Of a DNA stretch of 64,000 nt, positions 25,548-40,000 are shown piece by piece (position 1 is the stretch's first letter; each line of letters opens with the position of its first letter). The stretch spans positions 6,510,001 to 6,574,000 of the forward strand of contig CANTUR010000793.1 in NCBI GenBank assembly GCA_947683625.1, read 5' to 3'. Made by a program: the position numbers and the translations under genes. The notes under the pieces are model-generated. The model had not been told where the DNA came from. It made no database searches and saw only the letters and a program-made list of their open reading frames with translations. This DNA comes from Mallotus nudiflorus (lineage: Eukaryota > Streptophyta > Magnoliopsida > Malpighiales > Euphorbiaceae).

Positions 25548-26386
25548 TGATGTGAATCCAAGTTCAAAGCCTAAAAAGATCCAAGATCCATTAATAGTAC
25601 AAGAAGGCCCAATCACAAGGTCCAAATCCAAGAAGCTTTAAGCAGCCATATTGGGTTTAATTTGGGACATTTAGAAAGCCCAAGAATTTTAACCCAATAA
25701 GGCATCCATGGAGGCCCAAGGAATAATATTTAACTTGTTTTTGTGTTAATAATAATTAAGGTTACATGTAGCCACCATATACAAGTTAATGGGGTAATTA
25801 ATACCAAGTAATGGCTATTAATGTGGGTAGTGGCTATTAAGAGCCACCATATACAAGTTAATGGGGTAATTAATACCAAGTAATGGCTATTAATGTGGGT
25901 AGTGGTTATTAAGGCCATTTAAGAGTAAAAGTAATCCTATGTGTGTGAGTCTATTTTAGTAGTGTGTGCATGGACTTGTACTCTATATAAACAAGTCCTT
26001 TTCTTTCTTTTGGAGCATGATTGAATTTGATATATGAATTATAACTTTGTTTGAGTTTTATTATGCGGAATTTTGTCTTTAATTTCTTGTATGAACTTTG
26101 TGACTTATCAAGCTTTATTCTATCTTGTGGTGTCAAAATCTAAATCTTTGTTTTCTTGTTATTTATCAAACTTTCTTGTTTGTGGCATAAGAGGAAATTA
26201 AAAGTCTATCTTAGTATCTTTATCCTTTTTGGTAAAGGGGTTAAGTAGCATCTATCTTCTTACTTCAATCTTTGAATGATCCAAATTTGTGGATTAAATT
26301 GGTAATTTCTAGTTTTCTTCTAATTCAACTTATCATAGTATTGTTGCTATTGGGGAGTTAATTGATGAAACCTACAATTCCCATCA
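25548..26386 (+). mobile_element. Solo LTR, element 1 family, with perfect target duplication
   Basis: This is an 839-bp LTR beginning TGATGTGAATCC and ending CCCATCA, flanked by perfect CGCAA repeats. It is the clearest evidence for the exact LTR ends of this family. The coding part at its start is broken (aagctttaagc gives an in-frame stop). The 72-bp duplication is at 25770-25913 and the TATA hairpin at 25972-25998. Confidence 0.96.
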
Positions 26387-29300
26387 CGCAAACATGCACA
26401 AATTGTGCATTCAATTATTTCAATTATATTCATAAGTTTAGTGTAGAGTATGTACTTAGTATTACGAATATGCAATTGGAACTTTGGATAACATGTTGAA
26501 AACCATTTGTGCAAAAAGTTGCTCGAGTTCAGGTTTTGGGTTCAAACGTGCGCAAATGTGCACAAATTGTGTATTCAATTAAATCAATTTGATTTATGAG
26601 TTTGGATTGTTGGGATATGATATTAGGATATATAATATGCCTTTGGAATAAAGGATAACATGTTTAAAACCATTGTGCACAGATTTGTATGAGTTCACAT
26701 TTTGCATTCAAACATGTGCAAACGTTCACAAACTGTGCTTTTAATTATGTCATTTATATTCATGAGTTTAGCAAGGTAAAATATGTACTTAATATTGTGA
26801 ATATGCAATTGGAACATTGGATGACATGTTGAAACCATTTGTGTGAAATTTGCACGAGTTTAAGTTTTGCGTTCAAACATATGCAAATGTGCACAAATTG
26901 TGCATTCAATTAAATCTATTTGATTTATGAGTTTGGAATGCTGTAATATGATATTAGGATGTTCAATATGGAATTAGAACATTGGATAACATGTTCAAAA
27001 CCATTGTGCGCAAATTTGCACGAGTTCACATTTTGCATTCAAACATGCACAAACGTTCACAAATAGTGCGTTCAATTATGTCAATTATATTCATGTGTTT
27101 ATCATGGTAGAATATGTACTTAGTATTGTGAATATGCAATTGGAACACTGGATAAAATGTTAAAAACCATTTGTGCGCAAATTTGCATGAATTCAAGTTT
27201 TGCATTCAAACATGTGCAAATGTGCACAAATTGTGCATTCAATTAAATCACATTGATTTATGAGTTTGAACTGTTGAAATATGATTTTAGGATGTTAAAT
27301 ATGCAATTGGAACATTGGATAATATTTTGAAAACCATTTGTGCGTAAATTTACACGAGCTCATATTTTGCATTCAAATATGCGCAAATGTGCTTTCAATT
27401 AAAAGAATTGGATTTATGAGTTTGAAAGGTTGGAATATGATTTTAGGATGTTCAATATACAATTTAAACATTTAATAATATGTTCAAAACCATTGTGTGC
27501 AAATTTGTATAAGTTCACATTTTGCATTCAAATATACACACACGGGCATAAATTGTGCATTCAATTATGTCAAGTATATTCATGAGTTTAGCATGGTAGA
27601 ATATCTACTTAGTACTATTAATATGCAACTGGAACATTGGATATCATGTTGAAAATCATTTGTGAACAAATTTGCATGAGTTCAGGTTTTCTGTTCAAAT
27701 ATATGAAATGTACACTAATTGTGCATTCAATTAAATTATTTTGGTTTATGGGTTTTGAATGATGGAATATGATTTTATGATGTTCAATATGCAATTGGGT
27801 CATTGGATAACATTTTTAAAATCAATTGTGCACAAAGTTGCACGATTTTAGGTTTTGCGTTCAAATATGCGCAAATGTGCACAAATTGGGCATTCAATTA
27901 AATCAATTTGATTTATGAGTTTGGAATTTTGGAATTTTGGAATACGATTTTAGGATGTTCAATATTGAATTGGAACATTGGATAACATATTAAAAACCAT
28001 TTCTCCATAAATTTATACGAGCTCATATTTTGCGTTCAAACATGCTCAAATGTGCCAAATTGTGCATTCAATTAAATCAATTTTATTTATGAATTTGGAA
28101 TGTTGGAATATGATTTTAGGATGATAAATATGCATTTGGAACATTGGATAACAAGCTAAAAACCATTGTGCGCAAATTTGCATAAGTTCACATTTTATGC
28201 TCAAACATGGGCAAACGTGCACAAATTGTGCATTCAATTATTTCAATTATATTCATGAGTTTAGCATGGTAGAATACATACATATTATTGTGAATATGCA
28301 ATTGGAACATTGGATAACGTGTTGAAAACCATTTGTGCACAAATTTACACGAGCTCATATTTTGCGTTCAAACATGCGCAAATGCGCAAAATTGTGCATT
28401 CAATTAAATCAATTTGATTTATGAGTTCAGAATGTTGGAATATGATTTCAGCACATTCAATATTCTATTGGAACTTTAGATAACTTGTTCAAAACCATTG
28501 TGGGACAATTTGGATGAGTTCACATTTTGCTTATTTTGCGTTCAAATGTGTGCAAACATGCACAAATTGCGCATTCAATTTATGTCAATTATATTCATGA
28601 GTTTAGCATGGTAGAATTTATACTTAGTATTATGAATATGGAATTGGAACTTTGGATAACATGTTGAAAACCATTTGTGCACAAATTTGCACGAGTTCAG
28701 GTTTTGTGTTCAAACATGCACAAATGTAAAAAATTATGCATTCATGTAAATCAATTTGATTTATGAGTTTTGAATGTTGGAATATGATTTTAGGATATTC
28801 AATATGCAATTGGAACACTGCATAACATGTTTAAAACCATTGTGCGCAAATTTACATGAGGTCATATTTTGAGTTCAAATGTGTACAAATGTGCACAAAT
28901 TGTGCATTCAACTATGTCAATTATATTCATGAGCTTAGCATGGTAGAATATGTACTTATTATTAAGAATATGCAATTGGAACTTTGGATAACATGTTGAA
29001 AACCATTTGTGCACAAATTTGCACGAATTCAGGTTTTGCGTTCAAATATTCGCAAATGTTCACAAATTGGGCATTAAATTAAATCAATTTGATCTATGAG
29101 TTTTGAATGTTGAAATATGATTTTAGGATGTTCAAAATGCAATTGAACATTTCATAACATGTTCAAAACCATTATGCGCAAATTTGCATGATTTCACATT
29201 TTGCGTTCAAATGTGCACAAATTGTGCATTCAATTATGTCAATTATATTCATTAGCTTAGCATCATAAAATATGTATTTTGTATTAAGAATATGCAATTG

Positions 29301-32300
29301 GAACTTTTGATAAAATGTTGAAAACCATTTGTGCACAAATTTACACAAGTTTAGGTTTTACGTTCAAACATGCGCAAATGTGCACAAATTGGGCATTCAT
29401 TTAAACCAATTTGATTTATGAGTTTGGAATGATGAAAAATGATTTTACGATGCTCAATATGAAAGTGGGACATTGGATAACATGTTAAAAACCAATTTTG
29501 CTCAAATTTGTACAAGTTTAGGTTTTGCGTTCAAACATGCGTAAATGTTCACAAATTGGGTATTCAATTAAATCAATTTGATTTATGAGTTTTTAATGTT
29601 GGACTATGAACTTAAGATGATCAATATGCAATTGGAACTTTGCATAACATGTTCAAAACCATTGTGTGCAAATTTGCATGAGTTCGCATTTTATGATCAA
29701 AATGCGCAAACGTGCACAAATTGTCCATTTAATTATGTCAATTATATTCTCGAGCTTAGCATGGTTGAATATGTACTTATTATTATGATTATGCAATTTG
29801 AACATTGGATAATATGTTGAAAACCATTTGTGCACAAATTTGCTCGTGTTTAGGTTTTGGATTCAAACATGTGCAAATGTGCACAAATTGTGCATTCAAT
29901 TAAATCTATTTGATTTTTGAGTTTGGAATGTTGGAGTATGACTTTCGTATGTTCAATTTGCAATTGGAACATTGCATAACATGTTCAAAACCATTGTGTG
30001 CAAATTTGCATGAGTTCACATTTTGCGTTCAAACGTGCACAAATTGTGCATTAAATTATGTCAGTTATATTCACAAGTTTAGCATGGTAGAATATGTACT
30101 TAGTATTATGAATATGCAATTAGAACTTTAGATAACATGTTGAAAACCATTTGTGCACAATTTGCACAAGTTTAGGTTTTGGGTTCAAACATGCACAAAT
30201 GTGCACAAATTGTGCATTCAATTAAATCAATTTGATTTATGAGTTTGGAATGTTGGGATATGATTTTAGGATATTCAATATGCCTTTGGAATAATGGATA
30301 ACATGTTCAAAACCATTGTGCGCAAATTTGTATGAGTTCACATTTTGCATTCAAACATGCGCAAATGTGCACAAATTGTGATTTCAATTATGTCAATTAT
30401 ATTCATGAGTTTATCAAGGTAGAATATGTACTTAATATTGTGAATATGCAATTGGAACATTGGATGACATGTTCAAAACCATTTATGCGCAAATTTGCAC
30501 GAGTTCAAGTTTTGCGTTCAAACATGCGCAAATGTGCACAATTGTGCATTCATTTAAATCAATTTGATTTATGAGTTTGGAATGCTGGAATATGATATTA
30601 GGATGTTCAATATGCAATTAGAACAATGGATAACATGTTCAAAACCATTGTGCTCAAATTTGCACAAGTTCACATTTTGCGTTCAAACATGCATAAATGT
30701 GCACAAATTGTGCTTTTAGTTATGTCAATTATATTCATGTGTTTAGAATTGTAGAATATGTACTTAGTATTTTGAATATGCAATTGGAACATTGGATAAA
30801 ATGTTAAAAACCATTTGTGCACAAATTTGCACGAATTTAAGTTTTGCATTCAAACATGCGCAAATGTGCACAAATTGTGCATTCAATTAAATCTAATTTA
30901 TTTATGAGTTTTCACTGATGAAATATGATTTTAGGATGTTAAATATGCAATTGGAACATTGGCTAACATTTTGAAAACCATTTGTGTGCGAAATTACACA
31001 AGCTCATATTTTGCGTTCAAATAAGCATAAATGTGCATTCAATTAAACCAATTGGATTTATTAGTTTGAAAGGTTGTAATATGATTTTAGGATGTTCAAT
31101 ATGCAATTAGAAAATTGGATAATATCTTCAAAACCATTGTATGCAAATTTGTATGAGTTCACATTTTGCGTCCAAATGTGCGCACACATGCAAAAATTGT
31201 GCATTCAATTATGTCAATTATATTTAAGAGTTTAGCATGGTAGAATATTTGCTTAGTATTGTTAATATGCAACTGGAACATTGGATATCATATTGAAAAC
31301 CTTTTGTGAATAAATTTGCACTAGTTCAGGTTTTGTGTTCAAACATGTGAAATGTGCACAAATTGTGTATTCAATTAAATCCATCCGGTTTATGAGTTTT
31401 GAATGATGGAATATGATTTTATGATGTTCAACATGCAAATGGGACATTGTATAACATGTTTAAAATCAATTGTGAAAAAATGTGCATGATTTTGAGTTTT
31501 GCGTTCAAACATGCGCAAATGTGCATAAATTAGGCATTCAATTAAATCAATTTGATTTATGATTTTGGAATGTTGGAATGTGATTTTAGGATGTTCAATA
31601 TCAAATTGGAACATTGGATAACATATTAAGAACCATTTCTACCCAAATTTACACGACCTTATATTTTGCATTCAAACATGTGCAAATGTGCCAAATTATG
31701 CAATCAATTTAACCAATTTTATTTATGAATTTGGAATGTTGGAATACGATTTTAGGATGTTCAATATACAATTGGAACATTGGATAACATGTTAAAAACT
31801 ATTGTGCATAAATTTGCATGAGTTCACATTTTATGTTCAAACGTGGGCAAACGTGCACAAATTGTGCATTCAATTATGTCAATTATATTCATGAGTTTAG
31901 CATGGTAGAATATGTACTTAGTATTGTGAATATGAAAATTGAACATTAGTTAATGTGTTAAAAACCATTTGTGCACAAATTTACACGAGCTCATATTTTA
32001 TGTTCAAACATGCACAAATGTGAAAAATTGTGCATTCAATTAAATCAATTTGATTTATAAGTTTGGAATGTTGGGATATTATTTTCAGCACCTTCAATAT
32101 GCAATTAGAACTTTTGATAACTTGTTCAAAGCCATTGTGAGCAAATTTGCATGAGTTCACATTTTGCATTCAAACGTGCGCAAACATGCACAAATTGCGC
32201 ATTCAAGTATGTCAATTATATTCATGAGTTTAGCATGGTAGAATGTGTACCTAGTATTGTGAAGATGCAATTGGAACTTTGGATAACATGTTGAAAACCA

Positions 32301-34072
32301 TTTGTGCACAAATTTACACGAGTTCAGGTTTTGTGTTCAAACATGCGCAAATGTGCAAAAATTGTGCATTCATGTAAATCAATTTATTTTATGAGTTTAA
32401 AATGATGGAATTTGATTTTACAATGTTTAATATGCAAGTTGGGAAATTGGATAATATGTTTAAAACCATTTGTGCAGAAATTTGAACGAGTTTGGGTTTT
32501 GCGTTTAAACTTACGTAAATGTGCACAAATTGTGCATTCAATTAAACCAATTTGATTTATGAGTTTGGAATGATGGAAAATTATTTTACGATGTTCAATA
32601 TGTAAGTGGTACATTGGAAAATATGTTGAAAACCAATTGTGCACAAATTTGCACGAGTTTAGGTTTTGCATTCAAACATGTGCAAATGTTCACAAATTAG
32701 GCATTCATTTAAATCAATTTTATTTATGAGTTTTGAATATTGGAAGATGATTTTAGGATGTTCAATATGCAAGTGGTACATTGCATAAAATGTTCAAAAC
32801 CATTGTGTGCAAATTTGCATGAGGTCACATTATGCGTTCAAATGTGGTGCACAAATTGTGCATTCAATTATGTTAATTATATAAACAAGCTTAGCATGGT
32901 AGAATATGTACTTAGTATTAAGAATATGAAATTGGAACTTTGGACAACATGTTGAAAACCATTTTTGCACAAATTTACACATGTTTAGGTTTTGCTTTCA
33001 AACATGTGCAAATGTGCACAAATTGTGCATTCAATTAAATCTAATTAATTTACGAGTTTGGAATGATTGAGTATGATTTTAGGATGTTAAATATGAAATT
33101 GGATCATTGGATAACATATTAAAAACCATTTGTTCACAAATTTACACGATCATATTTTGTGTTCAAACATATGCAAATGTGCAAAATTATGCATTCAATT
33201 AAATCAATGTAATTTATAAGCTTGGAATGTTGGAATATGATATTAATATGTTCAATATGAAATTGGAACATTGCATAACATGTTCAAAACCATTGTGCAC
33301 AAATTTAGATTTGTTCACAATTTGCGTTCTAATATGCGCAAACGTGCACAAATTGTGCATTCAATTCTATCAATTATCTTCAAGAGTTTAGCATGGTATA
33401 ATATGTACTTAGTATTATGAATATGTAATTAGAACATTGGATAATATGTTGAAACCATTTGTGCACAAATTTGCACGAGTTGAGGTTTTGTGTTCAAACA
33501 TGCGCAAATGTGCACAAATTGTGCATTCAATTAAATCAATTTGGTTTATGAGTTTGAAAAGATGGAATATTATTTTATGATGTTCAATACGTAAGTGGGA
33601 CATTGGATAACATGTTTAAAACCATTTTAGTAGAAATTTGAACAAGTTCATGTTTTGCATTCAAACATGTGCAAATGTGGACAAATTGTGCATTCCTTTA
33701 AACCAATTTGATTTATGAGTTTGGAATGATGGAAAATGATTTTACGATGCTCAATATGAAAATGGGACATTGGATAACATGTTGAAAACCAATGTTGCAC
33801 AAATTTGCACGAGTTTAGGTTTTGCGTTTAAACATGCGCAAATGTTCACAAATTGGATATTCAATTAAATCAATTTGATTTATGAGTTTTGAATGTTGGA
33901 ATATGATTTTACAATGTTCAATATGAAATTGGAGCAATAGATAACATGTTCAAAACCATTGTTCATAAATTTGCATGAATTCACATTTTGCGTTTAAATG
34001 CAAGCAAACATGCACAAATTGTGCATTTAATTAAGTCAATTATATTCATGAGCTTTGCATGGTAGAATATGT
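26387..34072 (+). repeat. Satellite array, plus orientation, mixed domain up to the inversion
   Basis: A, B, C and D monomers are mixed without a strict period that I can see. C types with atattttgcgttcaaac and D types with atggaatatgattttatgat recur. The bases 26387-26391 are the right target duplication of the solo LTR. No gene is seen. Confidence 0.93.
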
Positions 34073-34084
34073 CGAATGCAAATT
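34066..34084. other. Orientation switch of the satellite array
   Basis: Reading left to right, an A monomer proceeds through tttgcatggtagaatatgt to 34072. Instead of the expected acttagtatt, the next bases are cgaatgcaaatttgtgc, which belong to the reverse complement of the monomer. Every monomer up to here is plus and every monomer after it is minus. The two sides are not arms of an exact palindrome, because the phase and monomer types differ. Confidence 0.9.
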
Positions 34085-37000
34085 TGTGCAAAAATGGTTT
34101 TTAACTTGGTATCCAATGTTCCATTTGCATATTCACAATACTAAGTACATATTTTACCATGCTAAACTCATGAATATAATTAACATAATTGAATGCGCAA
34201 TTTGTGCATGTTTGAATGCAAAATGTAAACTCATGCAAATTTACGAACAATTATTTTGAACATGTTATCCATTGTTCCAATTGCTTATTGAACATCCTAA
34301 AATCATAATCTAACATTCCAAACTCATAAATCAAATTGATTTAATTGAATGCACAATTTGTCCACAAGCTTATGTTTGAATGCAAAATCTAACTCATGCA
34401 AATTTGTGCACAAATGGTTTTAAACATGTTATCCATTGTCCCACTTGCATATCGAGCATTGAAAAATCATATTCCATCATTCCAAAATCATAGGCCAAAA
34501 TGATTTCATTGAATGCACAATTTGTGCACAAGCTTATGTTTGAACGCAAAATCTGAACTCGTGCAAATTTGTACACAAATGGTTTTCAACATGTTATCCA
34601 ATGTTCTAATTTCATATTCATAATAATAATGCTAAACTCATGAATATTATTGACATAATTGAATGCACAATTAGTGCACGTTTGCGCACGTTTGAATGCA
34701 AAATGTGAACTCATGCAAATTAGTGCACAATGCTTTTGAACATGTTATCCAATGTTCTAATTTCATATTGATCAACCTAAAATCATATTCCAACATTCCA
34801 AAATCATAAATCAAATTGATTTAATTGAATGCAAAATTTTGCACATTTACACATGTTTGAACACAAAATATGAGCTTGTGTAAATTTGTGCACAAATGGT
34901 TTTTAATACATTATCCAATGTTCCAATTGCATATTTAACATTATAAAATCATACTCAATCATTCCAAACTCATAAATCAATTAGATTTAATTAAATGCAC
35001 AATTTGTGCATGTTTGAACGCAAACTTGAACTTATGCAAATTTGTGCAGAAATGGGTTTCAACATGTTATCAAAAGTTCTAATTGCATATTCTTAATACT
35101 AAGTATATATTCTACCATGCTAATCTCGTGAATATAATTGACATAATTCAATGCACAATTTGTGCACATTTGCACACGTTTGAACACAAATTGTGAACTC
35201 ATGCAAATTTATGCACAATGGTTTTGAACATGTTATGCAATGTTCCATTTGTGTATTGAACATCCTAAAATCATATTCCAACATTACAAACTTATAAATC
35301 AAGTTGATTAAATTGAATGCCCAATTTGTGCACATTTACACATGTTTGACCACAAAACCTGAAATCGTGCAAATTTGTGCATAAATAGTTTTCAAAATGT
35401 TATCCAATGTCCACTTGCATATTGAAAATCGTAAAATCATTTTTCATCATTCCAAATTCATAAATCAAATTGATTTAATTGAATGCACAATTTGTGCACA
35501 TTTGCGCAAGTTTGAACGCAAAATCTGAACTCGTGCAAATTTGTGCACAAATGTTTTTAAACATGTTATCCAATGTCCCACTTGCATATTGAACATTGTA
35601 AAATCATATTCCATCATTCAAAACTCATAAGCCAAAATGATTTCATTGAATGCACAATTGGTGAATAAGCGTATGTTTGAACGCAAAACCTGAACTCATG
35701 AAAATTTATGCATAAATGGTTTTCAACATGTTATCCAATGCTCTAATTGCATATTCACAATAATAAGTACATATTATACCATGAAAAACTTGTGAATATA
35801 ATTGAATGCACAATTTGTGCACGTTTGCACACGTTTGAACACAAAATGTCAACTTATGCAAAATTGCACACAATGGTTTTGAACATGTTATGCAATGTTC
35901 CAATTGCATATTGAATATCCTAAAATCATATTCCAATTTTCCAAACTCATAAATCAAATTGATTTAATTGAATGCCCAATTTGTGCACATTTGCGCAAGT
36001 TTGAAGGCAAAATGAGCTCGTGTAAATTTGAGTACAAATGGTTTTTAATATGTTATCCAATGTTCCAATTGCATATTGAACATCCTAAAATCATATTCCA
36101 ACATTCCAAACTCATAAATCAAATTGATTTAATTGAATGCTCAATTTGTGCACATTTGCGTATGTTTGAATGCAAAACCTGAACTCATGCAAATTTGTGC
36201 ACAAATGGTTTTTAACATGTTATCAAATTTTCCAATTGTATATTCACAATACTAAGTACATATTTTACTATACTAAACTCATGAATATAATTGACATAAT
36301 TGAATTTGTAATTTGTTCACGTTTGCGCATGTTTGAACGCAAAATGTGAACTCATGCAAATTTGCGCACAATAGTTTTGAACATGTTATCCAATGTTCCA
36401 ATTGCTTACTGAATATCCTAAAATCATATTCCAACATTCCAAATTATAAAATCAAATTGATTTAACTGAATGCATAATTTTTGCACATTTCTGCAAATTT
36501 GAGAGCAAAACCTTAACTTGTGCAAATTTGTGCATAAATGGTTTTAAACATGTTATCCAATGTTCCACTTCCATATTGAACATCATAAAATCATATTCCA
36601 TCATTCCAAACTCATAAACTAAATTGATTTAATTGAATGCATAGTTTGTGCACATTTCGCATGTTTGAACACAAAACCTGAACTCATGCAAATTTGTTCA
36701 CAAATGATTTTCAACATGTTATTTGGTCTTCCTATTGCATATTCACTATTCTAAGTGGATTTTCTACCATGCTAAACTCGTGAATATAATTGACATAATT
36801 GAATGCAAAATTTGTGCACGTTTGAACGCAAAATATAAACTCATGCAAATTTTTGTGCAATGGTTTTGAACATATTATCCAATGTTCCAATTTCATATTG
36901 AACATCCTAAAATCATATTCCAATATTTCAAACTCATAAATCAAATTGAATTAATTGAATGCACAATTTTGTACATTTGTGCATGTTTGAATGCAAAATA

Positions 37001-40000
37001 TGAGCTCTTGTAAATTTGTGCACAAATGGTTCTTAATTTGTTATCCAATGTTCCAATTGCTTATTTAGCATCCTAAAATTATATTCCATCTTTTTGAACT
37101 CATAAATCAATTAGATTTAATTGAATGCACAACTTGTGCACATTTGTGCATGTTTGAACGCGAAATAGGAGCTCATGTAAATTTGTGCACAAATAATTTT
37201 TAATATGTTATTGAATGTTCCAATTGCATATTTAACATCCTAAAATCATACTCAATCATTCCAAACTCATAAATCAATTTGATTTAATTGAATGCACAAT
37301 TTGTGCACGTTTGCACAAGTTTGAATGCAAAACCTGCACTCGTACAAATTTGTGCACAAATGGTTTTAAACATGTTATCCAATTTCCCACTTGCATATCG
37401 AACATTGGAAAATCATATTCCATCATTCCAAACTCATAAACCAAAATGATTTCATTGAATGCACAATTTGTACACAAGAGCAAGTTTGAACACAAAACCT
37501 GAACTCGTGCAAATTTGTGCACAAATGATTTTCAACATGTTATCCAGTGCTCCAATAGTATATTCACAATACCAAGTACAGATTATACTATGATAAATGC
37601 ATAAATATAATTAATGTAATTGAATGCGCAATTTATGCACGTTTGAATTCAAGATGTGAACTCATGCAAATTTACGCACAATGGTTTTGAACATGTTATT
37701 CAATGTTCCAATTGCATATTGAAAATTCTAGAATCATATTCCAACATTCCATACTCATAAATCAAATTGATTTAATTGAACATATCCTAGAATCAATGGT
37801 TTTGAACATTTGCATATGTTTGAATGCAAAATTTTGCACATTTGCACATGTTTGAACACAAAATATGAGCTCGTGTAAATTTGTGCACAAATGGTTTTTA
37901 ATATGTTATCCAATGTTACAATTGCATAGTTAACATCCTAAAATCATAATCAATCATTTCAAACTTGTAAATAAATTAGATTTAATTGAATGCACAATTT
38001 GTGCACATTTACGCATGTTTGAATGCAAAACCTGAACTTGTGCAAATTTGTGCAGAAATGGTTTTCAACATGTTATTAAAAGTTCTAATTGCATATTATT
38101 ATTAATAAGAAGATATTATACCATGCTAAGGTCGTGAATATAATTAACAAAATTGAATGCACAATTTGTGCACATTTGCGTACATTTGAACACAAAATGT
38201 GCAATCATGCAAATTTACGCACAATGGTTTTGAACATGTTATGCAATGTTCCAATTGCATATTAAACATCCTAAAATCATATTCCAACATTCAAAACTCA
38301 TAAATAAAATTGATTTATTTGAATGCCCAATTTATGAACATTTGCATATGTTTGAACGCAAAATATGAACTCGTTCAAATTTTTGCACAAACGGTTTTAA
38401 ACATGTTATCCAATGTCCCACATGCATATTGAAAATCGTAAAATCATATTCTATCATTCCATACTCATAAATGAAAATGATTCCATTGAATGCACAATTT
38501 GAGCACAAGCGCATGTTTGAACACAAAGCCTGAACTCGTGCAAATTTGCACACAAATGGTTTCCAACATGTTTTCTAGTGCTCTAGTTGCATATTCACAA
38601 TACTACGCACATATTCTACCATGCTATACTCATTAATATAATTGATATAATTGAATGCACAATTTGTACACCTTTGCACACATTTGAATGCAAAATGTGA
38701 ATTCCTGCAAATTTGCGCACAATGGTTTTGAATATGTTGTGTAATGTTCCAATTGGGTATTGAACATCCTGAAATCATATTCCAGCATTAAAAACTCATA
38801 AATATTTTTTATTTAATTGAATGCCCAATTTGTGCACATTTACGCTTGTTTGACTGCAAAACCTGAAATCTTGCAAATTTGTGCAAAAATGATTTTCAAC
38901 ATGTTATCCAATGTTCCAATTACATTTTCACCATAATAAGTACATATTCTACCATGCTAAAATCCTGAATATAATTGAAATCATTGAATGCACAGTTTGC
39001 ACATATTAGAACACAAATTGTGAACTCATGTAGATTTGCACATAATGGTTTTAAACATGTTATCCTTTATTCCAATTGCATATTGAATACTCTAAAATCA
39101 TATTCCAACATTCTAAACTCATATGTCAAATTGATTTAATTTAATGCACAATTTATGCACATTTGCGAATGTTTGAACCCAAAACTTGAACTTGTGCAAA
39201 TTTATGCACAAATGGTTTTAAACATGTTATCCAAAGTACCAATTTCATATTCATAATACTAAGTCCCACTTGCATATTGAAAATCGTAAAATCATTTTCC
39301 ATCATTCCAAATTCATTAATCAAATTGATTTAATTGAATGCACAATTTGTGCACGTTTGAGCAAGTTTAAATGCAAAACCTGAACTCGTGCAAATTTGTG
39401 CACATATGGTTTTAAACATGTTATCCAACGTCCCACTTGCATATTGAACATCATAAAATCATATTCCATCATTCCAAACTCATAAACCAAAATGATTTCA
39501 ATGAATACACAATTGGTGCATAAGCACATGTTTGAACATAAAACCTAAACTTGTGAAAATTTATGGACAAATGGTTTTTAACATGTTATCCAATGCTCCA
39601 ATTGCATATTCATAATACTAAGTGCATATTCTACCATGCTAAACTCATGAATATAATTGATATAATTGAATGCAAAATTTGTACACAAATGGTTTTTAAT
39701 ATGTTATCCAATATTCCAATTGTAGATTTAACATCCCAAAATTATATTCCATCTTTTTTAACATGTAAATCAATTAGATTTAATTGAATGCACAATTTGT
39801 GCACATTTGTGCATGTTTGAATACAAACCCTGAACTCATACAAATTTGTGCACAAATGGTTTTCAACATCTTATCCAATGTTCTAATTGTATATTCACAA
39901 AACTAACTACATGTTCTACTATGTTAAACTAGTGAATATAATTGACATAATTCAATGCACAATTTGTGCATGTTTGAATGCAAAATGTAAAGTCATGCAA

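Noticed and set aside
34000..34150. A perfect palindrome or hairpin centred on the inversion.
   Set aside because: The reverse complement of the left side does not line up base for base with the right side. The monomer phase and types differ, so this is not a fold-back of the same molecule.
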